NCBI RefSeq assembly: GCF_026712245.1
Contig: NZ_JAPPUY010000004.1
Span: 310,001 to 374,000 of the forward strand
Direction: 5' to 3'
From: Roseateles hydrophilus
Lineage (GTDB): Bacteria; Pseudomonadota; Gammaproteobacteria; Burkholderiales; Burkholderiaceae_C
DNA length: 64,000 nucleotides
Below the pieces are notes generated by a model. That model had not been told where the DNA came from. It made no database searches and saw only the letters and a list, made by a program, of their open reading frames with translations. Shown here piece by piece: positions 54,204 through 62,476 of this stretch. Each line of letters begins with the position of its first letter. Positions within the stretch are counted from its first letter, which is position 1. Made by a program: the position numbers and the translations under genes.

Positions 54204-55679
54204 TCAGACGTCCAGCCCCAGCTCCTGGATCTTGCGCGTGATCGTGTTGCGCCCGATGCCCAGCTTCTGCGCGGCCTCGATGCGGCGGCCGCGGGTGATG
54301 TCCAGCGCGGTCAGGATGAGCTGGGCCTCGAAGCGCTTGGTCAGCGCGTCCCACACATCCGGCTCGCCGGCCGCCAGGCGGGTGCGGGCGTCGGCGGCCA
54401 TGTCGGCCAGCCAGCCTTCGCCGCTGCTGGTGTTGGCCGGCGCGGCCGGTGCCGCCGACGCGACGGCCGGCGCGGCAGCCAGGCCGGGCGGTGGCGCCGG
54501 GGGCGACAGCGGCGCGGCACTCACGTAGCCCGGCTGCAGTTCCTCCGGCAGGTCCTCGGGCTCCACCACCTGGCTGGGCGCCATGACGCTGAGCCAGTGG
54601 CAGATGTTCTCCAGCTGGCGCACGTTGCCGGGGAACTCGAAGTTGGTCAGCACGGCCAGCGCGGCGTCAGACAGGCGCTTGGGCTCCACGCCCAGCTCCG
54701 TCGCGCTGCGCTGCAGGAAGTGGCGGGCCAGCGCGGGCACGTCTTCCTTGCGCTCGCGCAGCGGCGGCAGGCGCAGGCGGATGACGTTGAGGCGGTGGAA
54801 CAAGTCCTCGCGGAACACGCCCTGGCGCACGCGCTCTTCCAGGTTCTGGTGGGTGGCCGCGATGACGCGCACGTTGCTGCGCATGGGGCTGTGGCCACCG
54901 ACGCGGTAGAACTGGCCGTCGGACAGCACGCGCAGCAGACGCGTCTGCAGCTCGAACGGCATGTCGCCGATTTCGTCCAGGAACAGCGTGCCGCCGTCGG
55001 CCTGCTCGAAGCGGCCGCGCCGCGACGCCTGCGCGCCGGTGAAGGCGCCGCGCTCGTGGCCGAACAGTTCGGACTCCAGCAGGTCCTTGGGGATGGCCGC
55101 CGTGTTGATGGCCACGAACGGGCCCTCGCCGCGAGGGCTGTGCTTGTGCAGCGCGCGGGCGACCAGCTCCTTGCCCGAGCCGCTCTCGCCCGTGATCATC
55201 ACGGTGACGTTGCTTTGCGATAACCGTCCGATCGCGCGGAACACGTCCTGCATCGCCGGGGCCTGGCCCAGCATCTCGGGCACCTGCGCGGCGGCCTCCT
55301 GCTCGCCGGCCTCACGCTGGCTTTCCTCCTGCGCGCGGCGGATGAGTTCCACGGCGCGCGGCAGGTCAAAGGGCTTGGGCAGGTACTCGAAGGCGCCGCC
55401 CTGAAAGGCCGACACGGCACTGTCCAGGTCGGAGTAGGCCGTCATGATGATGACGGGCAGCGCGGGCAGGCGCGCCTTGACCTTGGCCAGCAGCTCCAGC
55501 CCCGAGCCGCCCGGCATGCGGATGTCGGAGACCAGCACCTGCGGCGAGTCCTCGTCAAGCGCGGCCAGCATGTCGCGCGCATTGCTGAAAGACCGCACCG
55601 GCAGCCCCTCGCGGGCCAGGGCCTTCTCGAGCACGAAGCGGATCGAGTGGTCGTCGTCTACAACCCAGATGGATTTCAT
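54204..55679 (-). CDS. glnG: Nitrogen regulation response regulator NtrC (NR(I))
   Basis: A 491-residue sigma-54 activator. The receiver domain has the phosphorylatable Asp52 in VSDIRMPGG. The AAA+ domain has Walker A GESGSGKE near residue 164, ESELFGHERGAFTGA for sigma-54 contact, and Walker B GGTLFLDEIGDMP. An Ala/Pro-rich linker near 390-425 precedes the Fis-type DNA-binding helix-turn-helix (IEAAQKLGIGRNTITRKIQELGLDV). It lies 33 bases after ntrB on the same strand. Likely targets in this window are glnA and nirBD. Confidence 0.96.
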   Translation of the reverse strand: MKSIWVVDDDHSIRFVLEKALAREGLPVRSFSNARDMLAALDEDSPQVLVSDIRMPGGSGLELLAKVKARLPALPVIIMTAYSDLDSAVSAFQGGAFEYLPKPFDLPRAVELIRRAQEESQREAGEQEAAAQVPEMLGQAPAMQDVFRAIGRLSQSNVTVMITGESGSGKELVARALHKHSPRGEGPFVAINTAAIPKDLLESELFGHERGAFTGAQASRRGRFEQADGGTLFLDEIGDMPFELQTRLLRVLSDGQFYRVGGHSPMRSNVRVIAATHQNLEERVRQGVFREDLFHRLNVIRLRLPPLRERKEDVPALARHFLQRSATELGVEPKRLSDAALAVLTNFEFPGNVRQLENICHWLSVMAPSQVVEPEDLPEELQPGYVSAAPLSPPAPPPGLAAAPAVASAAPAAPANTSSGEGWLADMAADARTRLAAGEPDVWDALTKRFEAQLILTALDITRGRRIEAAQKLGIGRNTITRKIQELGLDV

Positions 55680-55712
55680 GCGTGTCCTCGGCTGCCCCGT
55701 GGCCTTGTGGGG

Positions 55713-56810
55713 TTAGGGCAGCGGTAGCGTGATTCTGAAATTCGTCTTGCCCGGCTCGCTTTCGCAATCGATCATGCCCTGGTGTTGCTGGGCGACCGTC
55801 TGCGCGAGCGTGAGTCCGAGGCCCGAGCCGCCTTCCCGCCCGGAGACCAGGGGGAAGAAGATGCGATCCCGGATCTCGGCGGGGATGCCGGGACCGTTGT
55901 CCTCGACATGCAATTCCAGTGCCAAGCGCCAGCGCTGCTTGCCGATGGTGACCTGCCGGGCCACGCGCGTGCGCAGCAGGATCTGCGCATCACCCGCCGC
56001 CATGCGCGCGCCAAGCACCTGGGCCGCGTTCTGCACGATGTTCAACACCATCTGGATGAGCTGCTCGCGGTCGCCGCGGAAGTCGGGCAGCGAGGTGTCG
56101 TAGTCGCGCTGGATGGCCAGGCCCTTGGGATGCTCGATGAGCACCAGCGCCCGCACGCGCTCGCAGATCTCGTGGATATTGACGTCGCCCACCACCTGCG
56201 CCTTGCGGTGCGGCGCCAGCAGCCGGTCCACCAGGCTTTGCAGGCGGTCGACCTCATGCACGATGACCTGCGTGTACTCGGTCAGTTCGGGGCTGCCGTC
56301 CTGCAGCTCCAGCGCCAGCAGCTGCGCCGCGCCGCGGATGCCGCCCAGCGGGTTCTTGATCTCGTGCGCGAGGTTGCGCGTGAGCTCCTTGGTGGCCTGC
56401 ACCTGGTCGAGGTTGCGCTCGTCGCGGTCCTGGCGGGCGAGCTGGCCAATCTCGATGAGCTCCACCAGCACGCGCGGCGTGCCGGCTGAAGAGGCTTCCA
56501 TCTGCGAGACGATGACATGCACCGGCAGCCCGTCCTCATGGGCCCAGGCGCCGCGGCGCAGCACGGCGTCGAAACGGCTGCTGGAGTAGTGGTTGGCGGC
56601 CACGCCGTCCAACGTCTCGAGCAGACGCTGGGCGTCATCGAACCAGTCGGGCAGTTGAGCCCGCTGCACCGCACGGCGCGACAGCCGCATGGTGTCCTCG
56701 AACGCGGCATTGGCGAACAGGCATTCGCCGGCCGCACTGGTGACGACGACCATGGTCGCCAGCAGGTCCAGGCCGGCGAACTCGGCCGGCAGCAAAGAGT
56801 GATCAGTCAT
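55713..56810 (-). CDS. glnL: Nitrogen regulation sensor histidine kinase NtrB (NR(II))
   Basis: A 365-residue cytosolic PAS-histidine kinase that phosphorylates or dephosphorylates NtrC under PII control. The PAS domain covers about residues 10-120. The phosphorylated His is in NLAHEIKNPLGGIRGAAQLL near 150. The N box is NIVQNAAQVL, G1 DNGPGIP, and G2 GREGGSGLGLTLAQTV. No transmembrane segment. The gene follows the DUF4124 gene by 32 bases and precedes ntrC by 33. Confidence 0.95.
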   Translation of the reverse strand: MTDHSLLPAEFAGLDLLATMVVVTSAAGECLFANAAFEDTMRLSRRAVQRAQLPDWFDDAQRLLETLDGVAANHYSSSRFDAVLRRGAWAHEDGLPVHVIVSQMEASSAGTPRVLVELIEIGQLARQDRDERNLDQVQATKELTRNLAHEIKNPLGGIRGAAQLLALELQDGSPELTEYTQVIVHEVDRLQSLVDRLLAPHRKAQVVGDVNIHEICERVRALVLIEHPKGLAIQRDYDTSLPDFRGDREQLIQMVLNIVQNAAQVLGARMAAGDAQILLRTRVARQVTIGKQRWRLALELHVEDNGPGIPAEIRDRIFFPLVSGREGGSGLGLTLAQTVAQQHQGMIDCESEPGKTNFRITLPLP

Positions 56811-56842
56811 GGCGCACGGGATCTCCCGCCGCGCCAGGCGCG

Positions 56843-57331
56843 TCAGGAGGGGAGTTTGGCGATTTCGCGCTTGAGGGCCTGCACATCGGCCTCGAAGCGG
56901 GAGACGTTGTCCTTGAGCTCGGCCATGCGGTCGAGGTACTTCTGGTAGTTGCGCTCGTCGCCGCGGCGCTCCTGGCCCGCCGAGAACTCGCGCTGCGCAT
57001 TGGCCAGGCGCTCCTCGGCCTGGCGCAGCTCGGTCTGCAGCACGCGGCGACGCTCGTCGTCGCGCACCCGCTGCTGGCCGGCATCGACGCGGCCCTCAGC
57101 ACCGCGCGCGCCTTCTGCCGCCGGAGCCGGCGCCGACGAACGCGGCCGGGGCGTCTGCACCACCGTGATGGGCGAGCCCTCGATCGTGCGACAGCCCTTC
57201 TCCTGCGCCTCCTTGGCGGAGAGCGCGTCGGTGTAGAGCACCGGCGGACCGGGGCAGCGATAGACCGTGCCCTGGGCCTGCGCGCCCAGACTGGCGAGAA
57301 CGAGCAAGGGGGCCAGCAGTCGGTTCAGCAT
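56843..57331 (-). CDS. DUF4124-domain exported protein with coiled coil
   Basis: The 162-residue protein has a signal peptide (LLAPLLVLASLGAQAQ) followed by the DUF4124 motif GTVYRCPGPPVLYTDALSAKEAQEKGCRTIEGSPITVVQ near residues 20-60, with its cysteine pair. The rest is charged coiled coil (RRRVLQTELRQAEERLANAQREFSAGQERRGDERNYQKYLDRMAELKDNVSRFEADVQALKREI). The role is unknown. Its location between glnA and ntrB is shared by related betaproteobacteria as I recall, and no biochemical link is established. It is separated from glnA by a terminator. Confidence 0.85.
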   Translation of the reverse strand: MLNRLLAPLLVLASLGAQAQGTVYRCPGPPVLYTDALSAKEAQEKGCRTIEGSPITVVQTPRPRSSAPAPAAEGARGAEGRVDAGQQRVRDDERRRVLQTELRQAEERLANAQREFSAGQERRGDERNYQKYLDRMAELKDNVSRFEADVQALKREIAKLPS

Positions 57332-57372
57332 GGCGGCATTGTGGACCAGGCGCGAAGGCCGGATGAGCCAAC

Positions 57373-57397
57373 AAAAAGGGGCCGCAGCAGCGGCCCC
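57373..57397 (-). terminator. Terminator downstream of glnA
   Basis: GGGGCCGC (57378-57385) pairs with GCGGCCCC (57390-57397) around AGCA. On the minus strand it is followed by TTTTT. It separates glnA from the DUF4124-ntrBC genes. Confidence 0.92.
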
Positions 57398-57472
57398 CTT
57401 GGCGGAGGATGGTCAAGGCAGCGTTGACGCTGCGGCCCGGGCGGGCGGCAGCATGTGTGCTGCCTCGGCTCA

Positions 57473-58888
57473 TCACAGCGCGTAGTACATGTCGAACTCG
57501 ACCGGGTGCGTGGCCATGCGGAAGCGGGTCACTTCCTGCATCTTCAGCTCGATGTAGGCGTCGATGTAGGCGTCGGTGAACACGCCACCCTTGGTCAGGA
57601 ACGCGCGGTCCTTGTCCAGGTATTCCAGGGCCTGATCCAGGCTGTGGCAGACGGTCGGGACCAGCTTGTCCTCTTCCGGCGGCAGGTGGTACAGGTCCTT
57701 CGTGGCGGCTTCACCCGGATGGATCTTGTTTTCCACGCCGTCCAGACCAGCCATCAGCAGGGCTGCGAAGCACAGGTAGGGGTTGGCGGACGGATCCGGG
57801 AAGCGCGCTTCCACGCGGCGGCCCTTGGGGTTGGCCACGTAGGGGATGCGGATCGAGGCCGAGCGGTTCTTGGCCGAGTAGGCCAGCTTCACCGGGGCTT
57901 CGAAGCCCGGCACCAGACGCTTGTACGAGTTCGTGCCCGGATTGGTGATGGCGTTCAGGGCACGGGCGTGCTTGATGATGCCGCCGATGTAGTACAGCGC
58001 GAAATCGCTCAGGCCGGCGTAGCCGTCACCGGCGAACAGGTTCTTGCCATCCTTCCAGACGGACTGGTGAACGTGCATGCCGGAGCCGTTGTCGCCGACG
58101 AGCGGCTTGGGCATGAAGGTCGCGGTCTTGCCGTAGGCGTGGGCGACGTTCTGGACGATGTACTTCTGCAGCTGGGTCCAGTCGGCGCGCTCAACCAGCG
58201 AGCTGAACTTGGTGCCGATTTCCATCTGGCCGGCGTTCGCCACTTCGTGGTGGTGAACTTCGACGGGGATGCCCATCTGTTCGAGGATCAGGCACATCTC
58301 CGAGCGCATGTCCTGGCCGCTGTCGACCGGGGGCACGGGGAAGTAGCCGCCCTTGACGGTGGGACGGTAGCCGGAGTTGCCGTGCTCGTATTCCTTGGAC
58401 GAGTTCCAGGCGCCTTCTTCCGATTCGATCTTGAAGAACGAGCCGGACATCTCGTTGCCCCAGCGCACGCTGTCGAACACGAAGAACTCGGGTTCCGGGC
58501 CGAAGTAGGCGGTGTCGCCCAGGCCGGACGACTTCAGGTAGGCCTCGGCGCGCTTGGCCAGCGAGCGGGGATCGCGCTCATAGGCCTTGCCATCGGTCGG
58601 GTCGATGACGTCGCAGGTCAGGATCAGCGTCGGCTCTTCGAAGAAGGGGTCGATGTTGGCCGTGTTGGGATCGGGGATCAGCAGCATGTCCGATGCCTCG
58701 ATGCCCTTCCAACCCGCGATGGAGGAGCCGTCGAAAGCGTGACCCGACGTGAACTTGTCTTCGTCGAAATGGGACACCGGCACGGTGACGTGCTGTTCCT
58801 TGCCACGGGTATCGGTGAAGCGGAAGTCGACGAACTTGACTTCGTTCTCCTTCACCAGGTTCATCACATCGGCGACGGTCTTGGCCAT
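57473..58888 (-). CDS. glnA: Glutamine synthetase type I
   Basis: A 471-residue dodecameric enzyme making glutamine from glutamate and ammonium, the main assimilation step. Signatures are [36 protein letters not shown], the ATP-site [21 protein letters not shown], and NRSASIRIP. The adenylylation Tyr lies in [10 protein letters not shown], so activity is probably controlled by GlnE and PII. ATG at 58888 has GGAG six bases upstream; a TTG one codon earlier is poorly spaced. Upstream are a sigma-54 promoter and an NtrC site, and downstream a strong terminator. Confidence 0.98.
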   Translation of the reverse strand: MAKTVADVMNLVKENEVKFVDFRFTDTRGKEQHVTVPVSHFDEDKFTSGHAFDGSSIAGWKGIEASDMLLIPDPNTANIDPFFEEPTLILTCDVIDPTDGKAYERDPRSLAKRAEAYLKSSGLGDTAYFGPEPEFFVFDSVRWGNEMSGSFFKIESEEGAWNSSKEYEHGNSGYRPTVKGGYFPVPPVDSGQDMRSEMCLILEQMGIPVEVHHHEVANAGQMEIGTKFSSLVERADWTQLQKYIVQNVAHAYGKTATFMPKPLVGDNGSGMHVHQSVWKDGKNLFAGDGYAGLSDFALYYIGGIIKHARALNAITNPGTNSYKRLVPGFEAPVKLAYSAKNRSASIRIPYVANPKGRRVEARFPDPSANPYLCFAALLMAGLDGVENKIHPGEAATKDLYHLPPEEDKLVPTVCHSLDQALEYLDKDRAFLTKGGVFTDAYIDAYIELKMQEVTRFRMATHPVEFDMYYAL

Positions 58889-58963
58889 CAATTGCTCCTA
58901 CGGGATCGAGGGGGTGGGTTGCCGCTGAGAACGCACACGCGCTTCAGCCACGGGGGAAAGCAA

Positions 58964-58979
58964 AGCAGTTTGCATGCCA
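58964..58979 (-). promoter_or_regulatory. Sigma-54 promoter of glnA
   Basis: On the minus strand TGGCATGCAAACTGCT matches the -24/-12 consensus with GG and GC elements exactly ten bases apart. The predicted start is near 58953, about 65 bases before the glnA ATG. Confidence 0.72.
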
Positions 58980-59050
58980 GATGCACCGACATGGGTTGCA
59001 GCTCGGCTGCTCAACTCATTATCGTTGTGAGGCCGGTTACAGCCAGGGTT

Positions 59051-59842
59051 CTATCGCACCAGTTCGGTGCTTATGGATGCACCAAATGAGATCACGCCCT
59101 GTTTGAGTGCAATATAGGCCGCATCGAGTCGTTCGGCATCGCCCTTCACACCCAGTTCGATGCAGCGGCCCCACTGCGGGTGATCGACGCTGGGCAGGCT
59201 GAACACCTTGATGCCGGCGAAGCTCGATTCCACCTGCTCCATCAGAGGCGTGAGGCTGGCTTCCATGGCGCCCTGGACGATCAGCGAGCGCTCCTGCACC
59301 CCCACCTGGCGGTGCAGTTGCGGGTAGCGATCCAGCACCCAGCCCATCATCGGATGGGCCATGACGGGGAAGCCCGGCACGAAGTGGACGTTGCCGACGA
59401 AGAAACCCGGAATCTTGTTGTACGGGTTCGGAATGATCCCCGCGCCCTCGGGAAACACGCCCATTTCGAAGCGACGCACCGTATCGGGGTGATCCTCGGC
59501 CGCCACCTGCCCCTGCTCTGCCGCCGTCTGCTGCACGCGCTGCCAGATCAGTTCACGCGCCCCGGGGTGCAGCGCCAGCGGCCGACCCAGGGCGGCCGCG
59601 GCAGACTGGCGGGTGTGGTCGTCGGGCGTGGCGCCGATGCCGCCGCAGCTGACGACGAGGTCACCGCTGGCGAAGGCCTCGCGCAGCCGCGCCGTCAGGC
59701 GCTCGCGGTCGTCGCCCAGGTATTGCGCCCAGGACAGCTGCATGCCGCGCTCGGCCAGCAGTTCGATGAACTTGGCGAGGTGCGAGTCACGGCGTTTGCC
59801 GGACAGGATCTCGTCGCCAATGATGATGAGGCCGACGTGCAT
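59051..59842 (-). CDS. CinA-like molybdopterin-binding-fold protein
   Basis: A 263-residue protein of the competence/damage-inducible protein A (MoaB/MogA-fold) family. The N-terminal GLIIIGDEILSGKRRDSHLAKFIELLAERGMQLSWAQYLGDD and DLVVSCGGIGATPDDHTRQSAAAALG match the fold, near residues 4-75. It lacks the C-terminal deamidase domain of full CinA. Homologues may act in pyridine nucleotide salvage (ADP-ribose pyrophosphatase activity), which is not proven here. ATG at 59842, four bases after the EI24 gene stop, so the two are probably co-transcribed. The glnA enhancer lies in its last codons. Confidence 0.88.
   Translation of the reverse strand: MHVGLIIIGDEILSGKRRDSHLAKFIELLAERGMQLSWAQYLGDDRERLTARLREAFASGDLVVSCGGIGATPDDHTRQSAAAALGRPLALHPGARELIWQRVQQTAAEQGQVAAEDHPDTVRRFEMGVFPEGAGIIPNPYNKIPGFFVGNVHFVPGFPVMAHPMMGWVLDRYPQLHRQVGVQERSLIVQGAMEASLTPLMEQVESSFAGIKVFSLPSVDHPQWGRCIELGVKGDAERLDAAYIALKQGVISFGASISTELVR
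59055..59071. promoter_or_regulatory. NtrC-like binding site upstream of glnA
   Basis: C-GCACC-AGTTC-GGTGC-T has the complete GCACC-N5-GGTGC core. Its centre is about 110 bases upstream of the predicted start, the position of the classical enteric glnA enhancer. It overlaps the 3' end of the upstream CinA-like gene. A TGCACC half-site lies at 59078-59083. Confidence 0.65.
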
Positions 59843-59846
59843 GGCT

Positions 59847-60680
59847 TCAGGCTCCCGGGAGGACTTCGGAGATGACGACCGGCTCGCCCGCGCGCTGCGC
59901 CTGCAGCGCCGCCAGCGCGTAGTGGCTGAACCAGGCCGTGGAGAACGCGAACACCAGCGTGTACAGCCAGATGGCGACCAGCACCGTCAGCGGCGCGAAG
60001 ATGATGCCCGCCACGCCGGACACGGCCCACACCAGCGACGGCACGGCGCCCAGGTAGCCGCACATGACACCCATGGTCAGCAGCGGCACGCGGTGCGCCT
60101 TGAGCAGCGCGCGGCGCTCGTCGGCCGAGGCGTGCTCGGCCAGCACGTCGAAACCGAACACGCGGTAGGTCAGCCAGCCCCAGATCAGCGGCGGCAGCAC
60201 CATCACCAGCGGCGGCACCAGCCACAGCGGCATGGACAGCACGATGAGCACCAGCGCCAGCAGCGTGGCGCCCAGCGACGCCACGACGCTCTGCGCCAGC
60301 GTGCCGCCGTGCTTCTTCTCCAGCAGCGGGAAGCGCCGCTCGGCGACGAGCCGCACGATGGCCGGCGTCATGCACAGCGCCACCAGCAGCAGGCTCAGCA
60401 GGATGACGACGGGCAGCACGCCGGCCAGCACGACGATGTTGGCCAACACGCTGCGGAAGGACTGCAGGCCGAAGGAGTCCAGCCAGCGCAGCAGGCTCTC
60501 CACGAGCAGCCAGCTCTCCAGCGTGGCCCGCACGCTGGCGATGGCGCCCTCCCAGAAGAAGAACATGAAGCCGAACGCCAGCACGCCGCAGATCAGCAGC
60601 GGCAGCAGCGACAGGCCGATGACGCGCGGGTGCAGGCAGTAGGCGGCGGCGCGCCAGAAGGAGTCGATCAAGCTGTTCAT
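59847..60680 (-). CDS. EI24-domain membrane protein
   Basis: A 277-residue membrane protein with an amphipathic start (SLIDSFWRAAAYCLHPRVIGLSLLPLLICGVLAFGFMFFFW), five or six more helices, and the EI24/CysZ-type hairpin regions near 90-120 and 140-170. CysZ homologues move sulfate, but the residues that define sulfate permeases cannot be judged by eye. ATG at 60680 lies 48 bases after the desaturase-like gene stop. Probably the same transcript as the downstream CinA-like gene. Confidence 0.83.
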   Translation of the reverse strand: MNSLIDSFWRAAAYCLHPRVIGLSLLPLLICGVLAFGFMFFFWEGAIASVRATLESWLLVESLLRWLDSFGLQSFRSVLANIVVLAGVLPVVILLSLLLVALCMTPAIVRLVAERRFPLLEKKHGGTLAQSVVASLGATLLALVLIVLSMPLWLVPPLVMVLPPLIWGWLTYRVFGFDVLAEHASADERRALLKAHRVPLLTMGVMCGYLGAVPSLVWAVSGVAGIIFAPLTVLVAIWLYTLVFAFSTAWFSHYALAALQAQRAGEPVVISEVLPGA

Positions 60681-60728
60681 CGGGGCCGGAGTATCCCCGG
60701 CCGCGGCAGGCCGTGACTCAGGGCACGG

Positions 60729-61691
60729 TCAATGCCGCACCAGCCGCACCAGCCCCAGCCACTGCTGGCGCCAGAAGCCGCGGCCATAGTCGCGGCCGCC
60801 CTCCTCGGGCAGCTGGTCGCGCACGCCGGTGGGGTCGTAGCGCAGGTCGAAATTGGCGGTGCCGAACAGCTGGTCCCACACCGGCAGCAGCACGCCGAAG
60901 TTGTGGCCGCCCAGCGTGCCGCGGCCGTCGGCCTCATGGCCGATACCGATGCTGTGGTGCAGCCGGTGGAAGCGCGGGCTCACCAGCAGCCGCTCGCCCA
61001 CGCGCCCGAAGTGCAGGCGCAGGTTGGCATGCTGCAGGCTTTCGTGCAGCTGCGTGATGACGGTGATGGCGACGAACTGCCCCGGCTCCACGCCGATGAA
61101 CCGCGCGACCATGGCGAACACCGTGGCGACGATGATGTCATCCAGCAGGTGGTTGCGGTTGTCGCTCCACATCGTCATCTGGCGCTGGCTGTGGTGCAGG
61201 CTGTGCAGCGCCCACCACCAGTGCCAGCCGTGCTGCCAGCGGTGCAGCCAGTAGCCGACAAAGTCGAACGCCACCAGGTACAGCAGCAGGCTGACCCAGG
61301 CGATGTCGGTCACGCCGGGCCAGAGGGCGTCCAGCTGCCAGGTGGGCAGGCCGGCCAGGCGCAGCTGGCCGGCGGCCGCATCCCACAGCGGCTCAATGCT
61401 GAAGAACATGGCCAGCCGCACCAGGCCCAGGCGGTGGATCAGCGTGTAGGCGACGTCGGTACGCACCGCCGCGCGGTCGGTCAGCGGCTCCACCGGCCAG
61501 CGCCGCTCCAGCAGGCGGATGCCCAGCAGCATGATGGCGATCTGCAGCAGCCCCAGCAGCAGCCAGCCGGTCGCGGCAAACGCGTCCTCCAGCAGGTTGC
61601 CCAGGCCGATGCCGAACACCACAGGCTGCACGACATGCTCGTACAGCGCGAGCTGCAGGTTGTCGAAGGTGTTGGAGATCCAGTCGATCAC
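60729..61691 (-). CDS. Sterol desaturase/fatty acid hydroxylase-superfamily membrane protein
   Basis: A 320-residue di-iron membrane enzyme candidate. The eight-His pattern is present: HRWQH near residues 150-154, HSLHHS near 162-167, HESLQHAN near 217-224 and HRLHHSIGIGHEADG near 242-256. Four hydrophobic segments surround them. The substrate could be a fatty acid, an ether lipid or a polycyclic lipid such as a hopanoid. GTG at 61691 is chosen because GTGA overlaps the deacetylase stop; ATG at 61745 is the alternative. It forms a coupled trio with the deacetylase and beta-propeller genes. Confidence 0.85.
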   Translation of the reverse strand: MIDWISNTFDNLQLALYEHVVQPVVFGIGLGNLLEDAFAATGWLLLGLLQIAIMLLGIRLLERRWPVEPLTDRAAVRTDVAYTLIHRLGLVRLAMFFSIEPLWDAAAGQLRLAGLPTWQLDALWPGVTDIAWVSLLLYLVAFDFVGYWLHRWQHGWHWWWALHSLHHSQRQMTMWSDNRNHLLDDIIVATVFAMVARFIGVEPGQFVAITVITQLHESLQHANLRLHFGRVGERLLVSPRFHRLHHSIGIGHEADGRGTLGGHNFGVLLPVWDQLFGTANFDLRYDPTGVRDQLPEEGGRDYGRGFWRQQWLGLVRLVRH

Positions 61692-62476
61692 GGCTTCTTG
61701 AACAAACGGGCATAGCGGGGATGCTCCCGCAGCGGCGCGAAGCATAGGCCGCGCTGGGAAAGCCCGTGGAGCAGCGGGTCCAGCACCGCCGGCGCCCAGG
61801 GGTCTTGGCGCTCCCAGATACCCAGGTGGGCCATCAGGATGTCGCCCGGCCGCACATCGCGCAGCGCCTTCTCCAGCAGTTGGGCATTGGGATGGGCCTG
61901 GCTGTTCAGCTCGTCACCCAGGAAGCCGGCGCGGCTCCAGCCCACATGCGTGAAGCCGCAGGCCTGGGCGGCGGCCAGCAGGGCCGGCGAGGTGCGGCCA
62001 CCCGGCGCGCGGAACAGCGGCGCCAGCGCTTTGCCCGTCATGGCGGTGAAGCGCTCACCGACCTGCTTCAGGCTGGCGCAGTACTGCTCGGCCGTCAGCT
62101 CGCGCACGACGGGCTTCTGCACGCCGGCCTGGGTGCGCACGCGAAAGCGCGTCACGCGCCCATCGGCCTCGGGCAGGTCAGCCAGCCAGATGTCGTGATC
62201 CCAGGTGTGGGAGCCGAAGTCATGGCCCTCGGCCACACGCTCGCGCCACCACGGCGCCCAGGTCGCGTCCAGCGTCGTGCCGCCGGTCTGCGTGGGCTCG
62301 CTGGCCAGAAAGAAAGTCGCGCGCGCGTCGTACTTCTTCAGCGTCTGCGCGATCAGCGGCGCCACGCCCATGTGGCCGGTGTCGAAGGTCAGGTAGACCG
62401 GCTTGTCGCAGGTCGCGCCGGCCCATGGGGACACCACCGCACAGGCCGCGGCGAGCGCCAGCAATCGCGCCTTCAT
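61688..62476 (-). CDS. Exported polysaccharide deacetylase (NodB-like) with TFDTG motif
   Basis: The 262-residue exported protein has a signal peptide (LLALAAACAVVSPWAGA). The NodB motif 1 reads YLTFDTGHMG with Asp32 as presumed base, but Thr33 replaces the usual second Asp (TFDDG). Motif 2 is GHDFGSHTWDHD with the metal His pair, and motif 3 FRAPGGRTSP near residue 155. The motif change may alter metal binding or define a subfamily. The start ATG overlaps the beta-propeller stop (ATGA), and its stop overlaps the desaturase GTG. The substrate is probably an acetylated surface sugar or peptidoglycan, by family. Confidence 0.86.
   Translation of the reverse strand: MKARLLALAAACAVVSPWAGATCDKPVYLTFDTGHMGVAPLIAQTLKKYDARATFFLASEPTQTGGTTLDATWAPWWRERVAEGHDFGSHTWDHDIWLADLPEADGRVTRFRVRTQAGVQKPVVRELTAEQYCASLKQVGERFTAMTGKALAPLFRAPGGRTSPALLAAAQACGFTHVGWSRAGFLGDELNSQAHPNAQLLEKALRDVRPGDILMAHLGIWERQDPWAPAVLDPLLHGLSQRGLCFAPLREHPRYARLFKKP

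Noticed and set aside
58982-59000. TGCACC-GACATG-GGTTGCA close to the glnA promoter as an NtrC site
   Set aside because: The spacing between TGCA ends is two bases too long and one arm is interrupted; too weak to call.
59066-59083. GGTGC-N7-GCACC at the glnA upstream region as a second NtrC site
   Set aside because: The arms are in reverse order relative to the TGCACC-N5-GGTGCA consensus, so only a half-site is supported.
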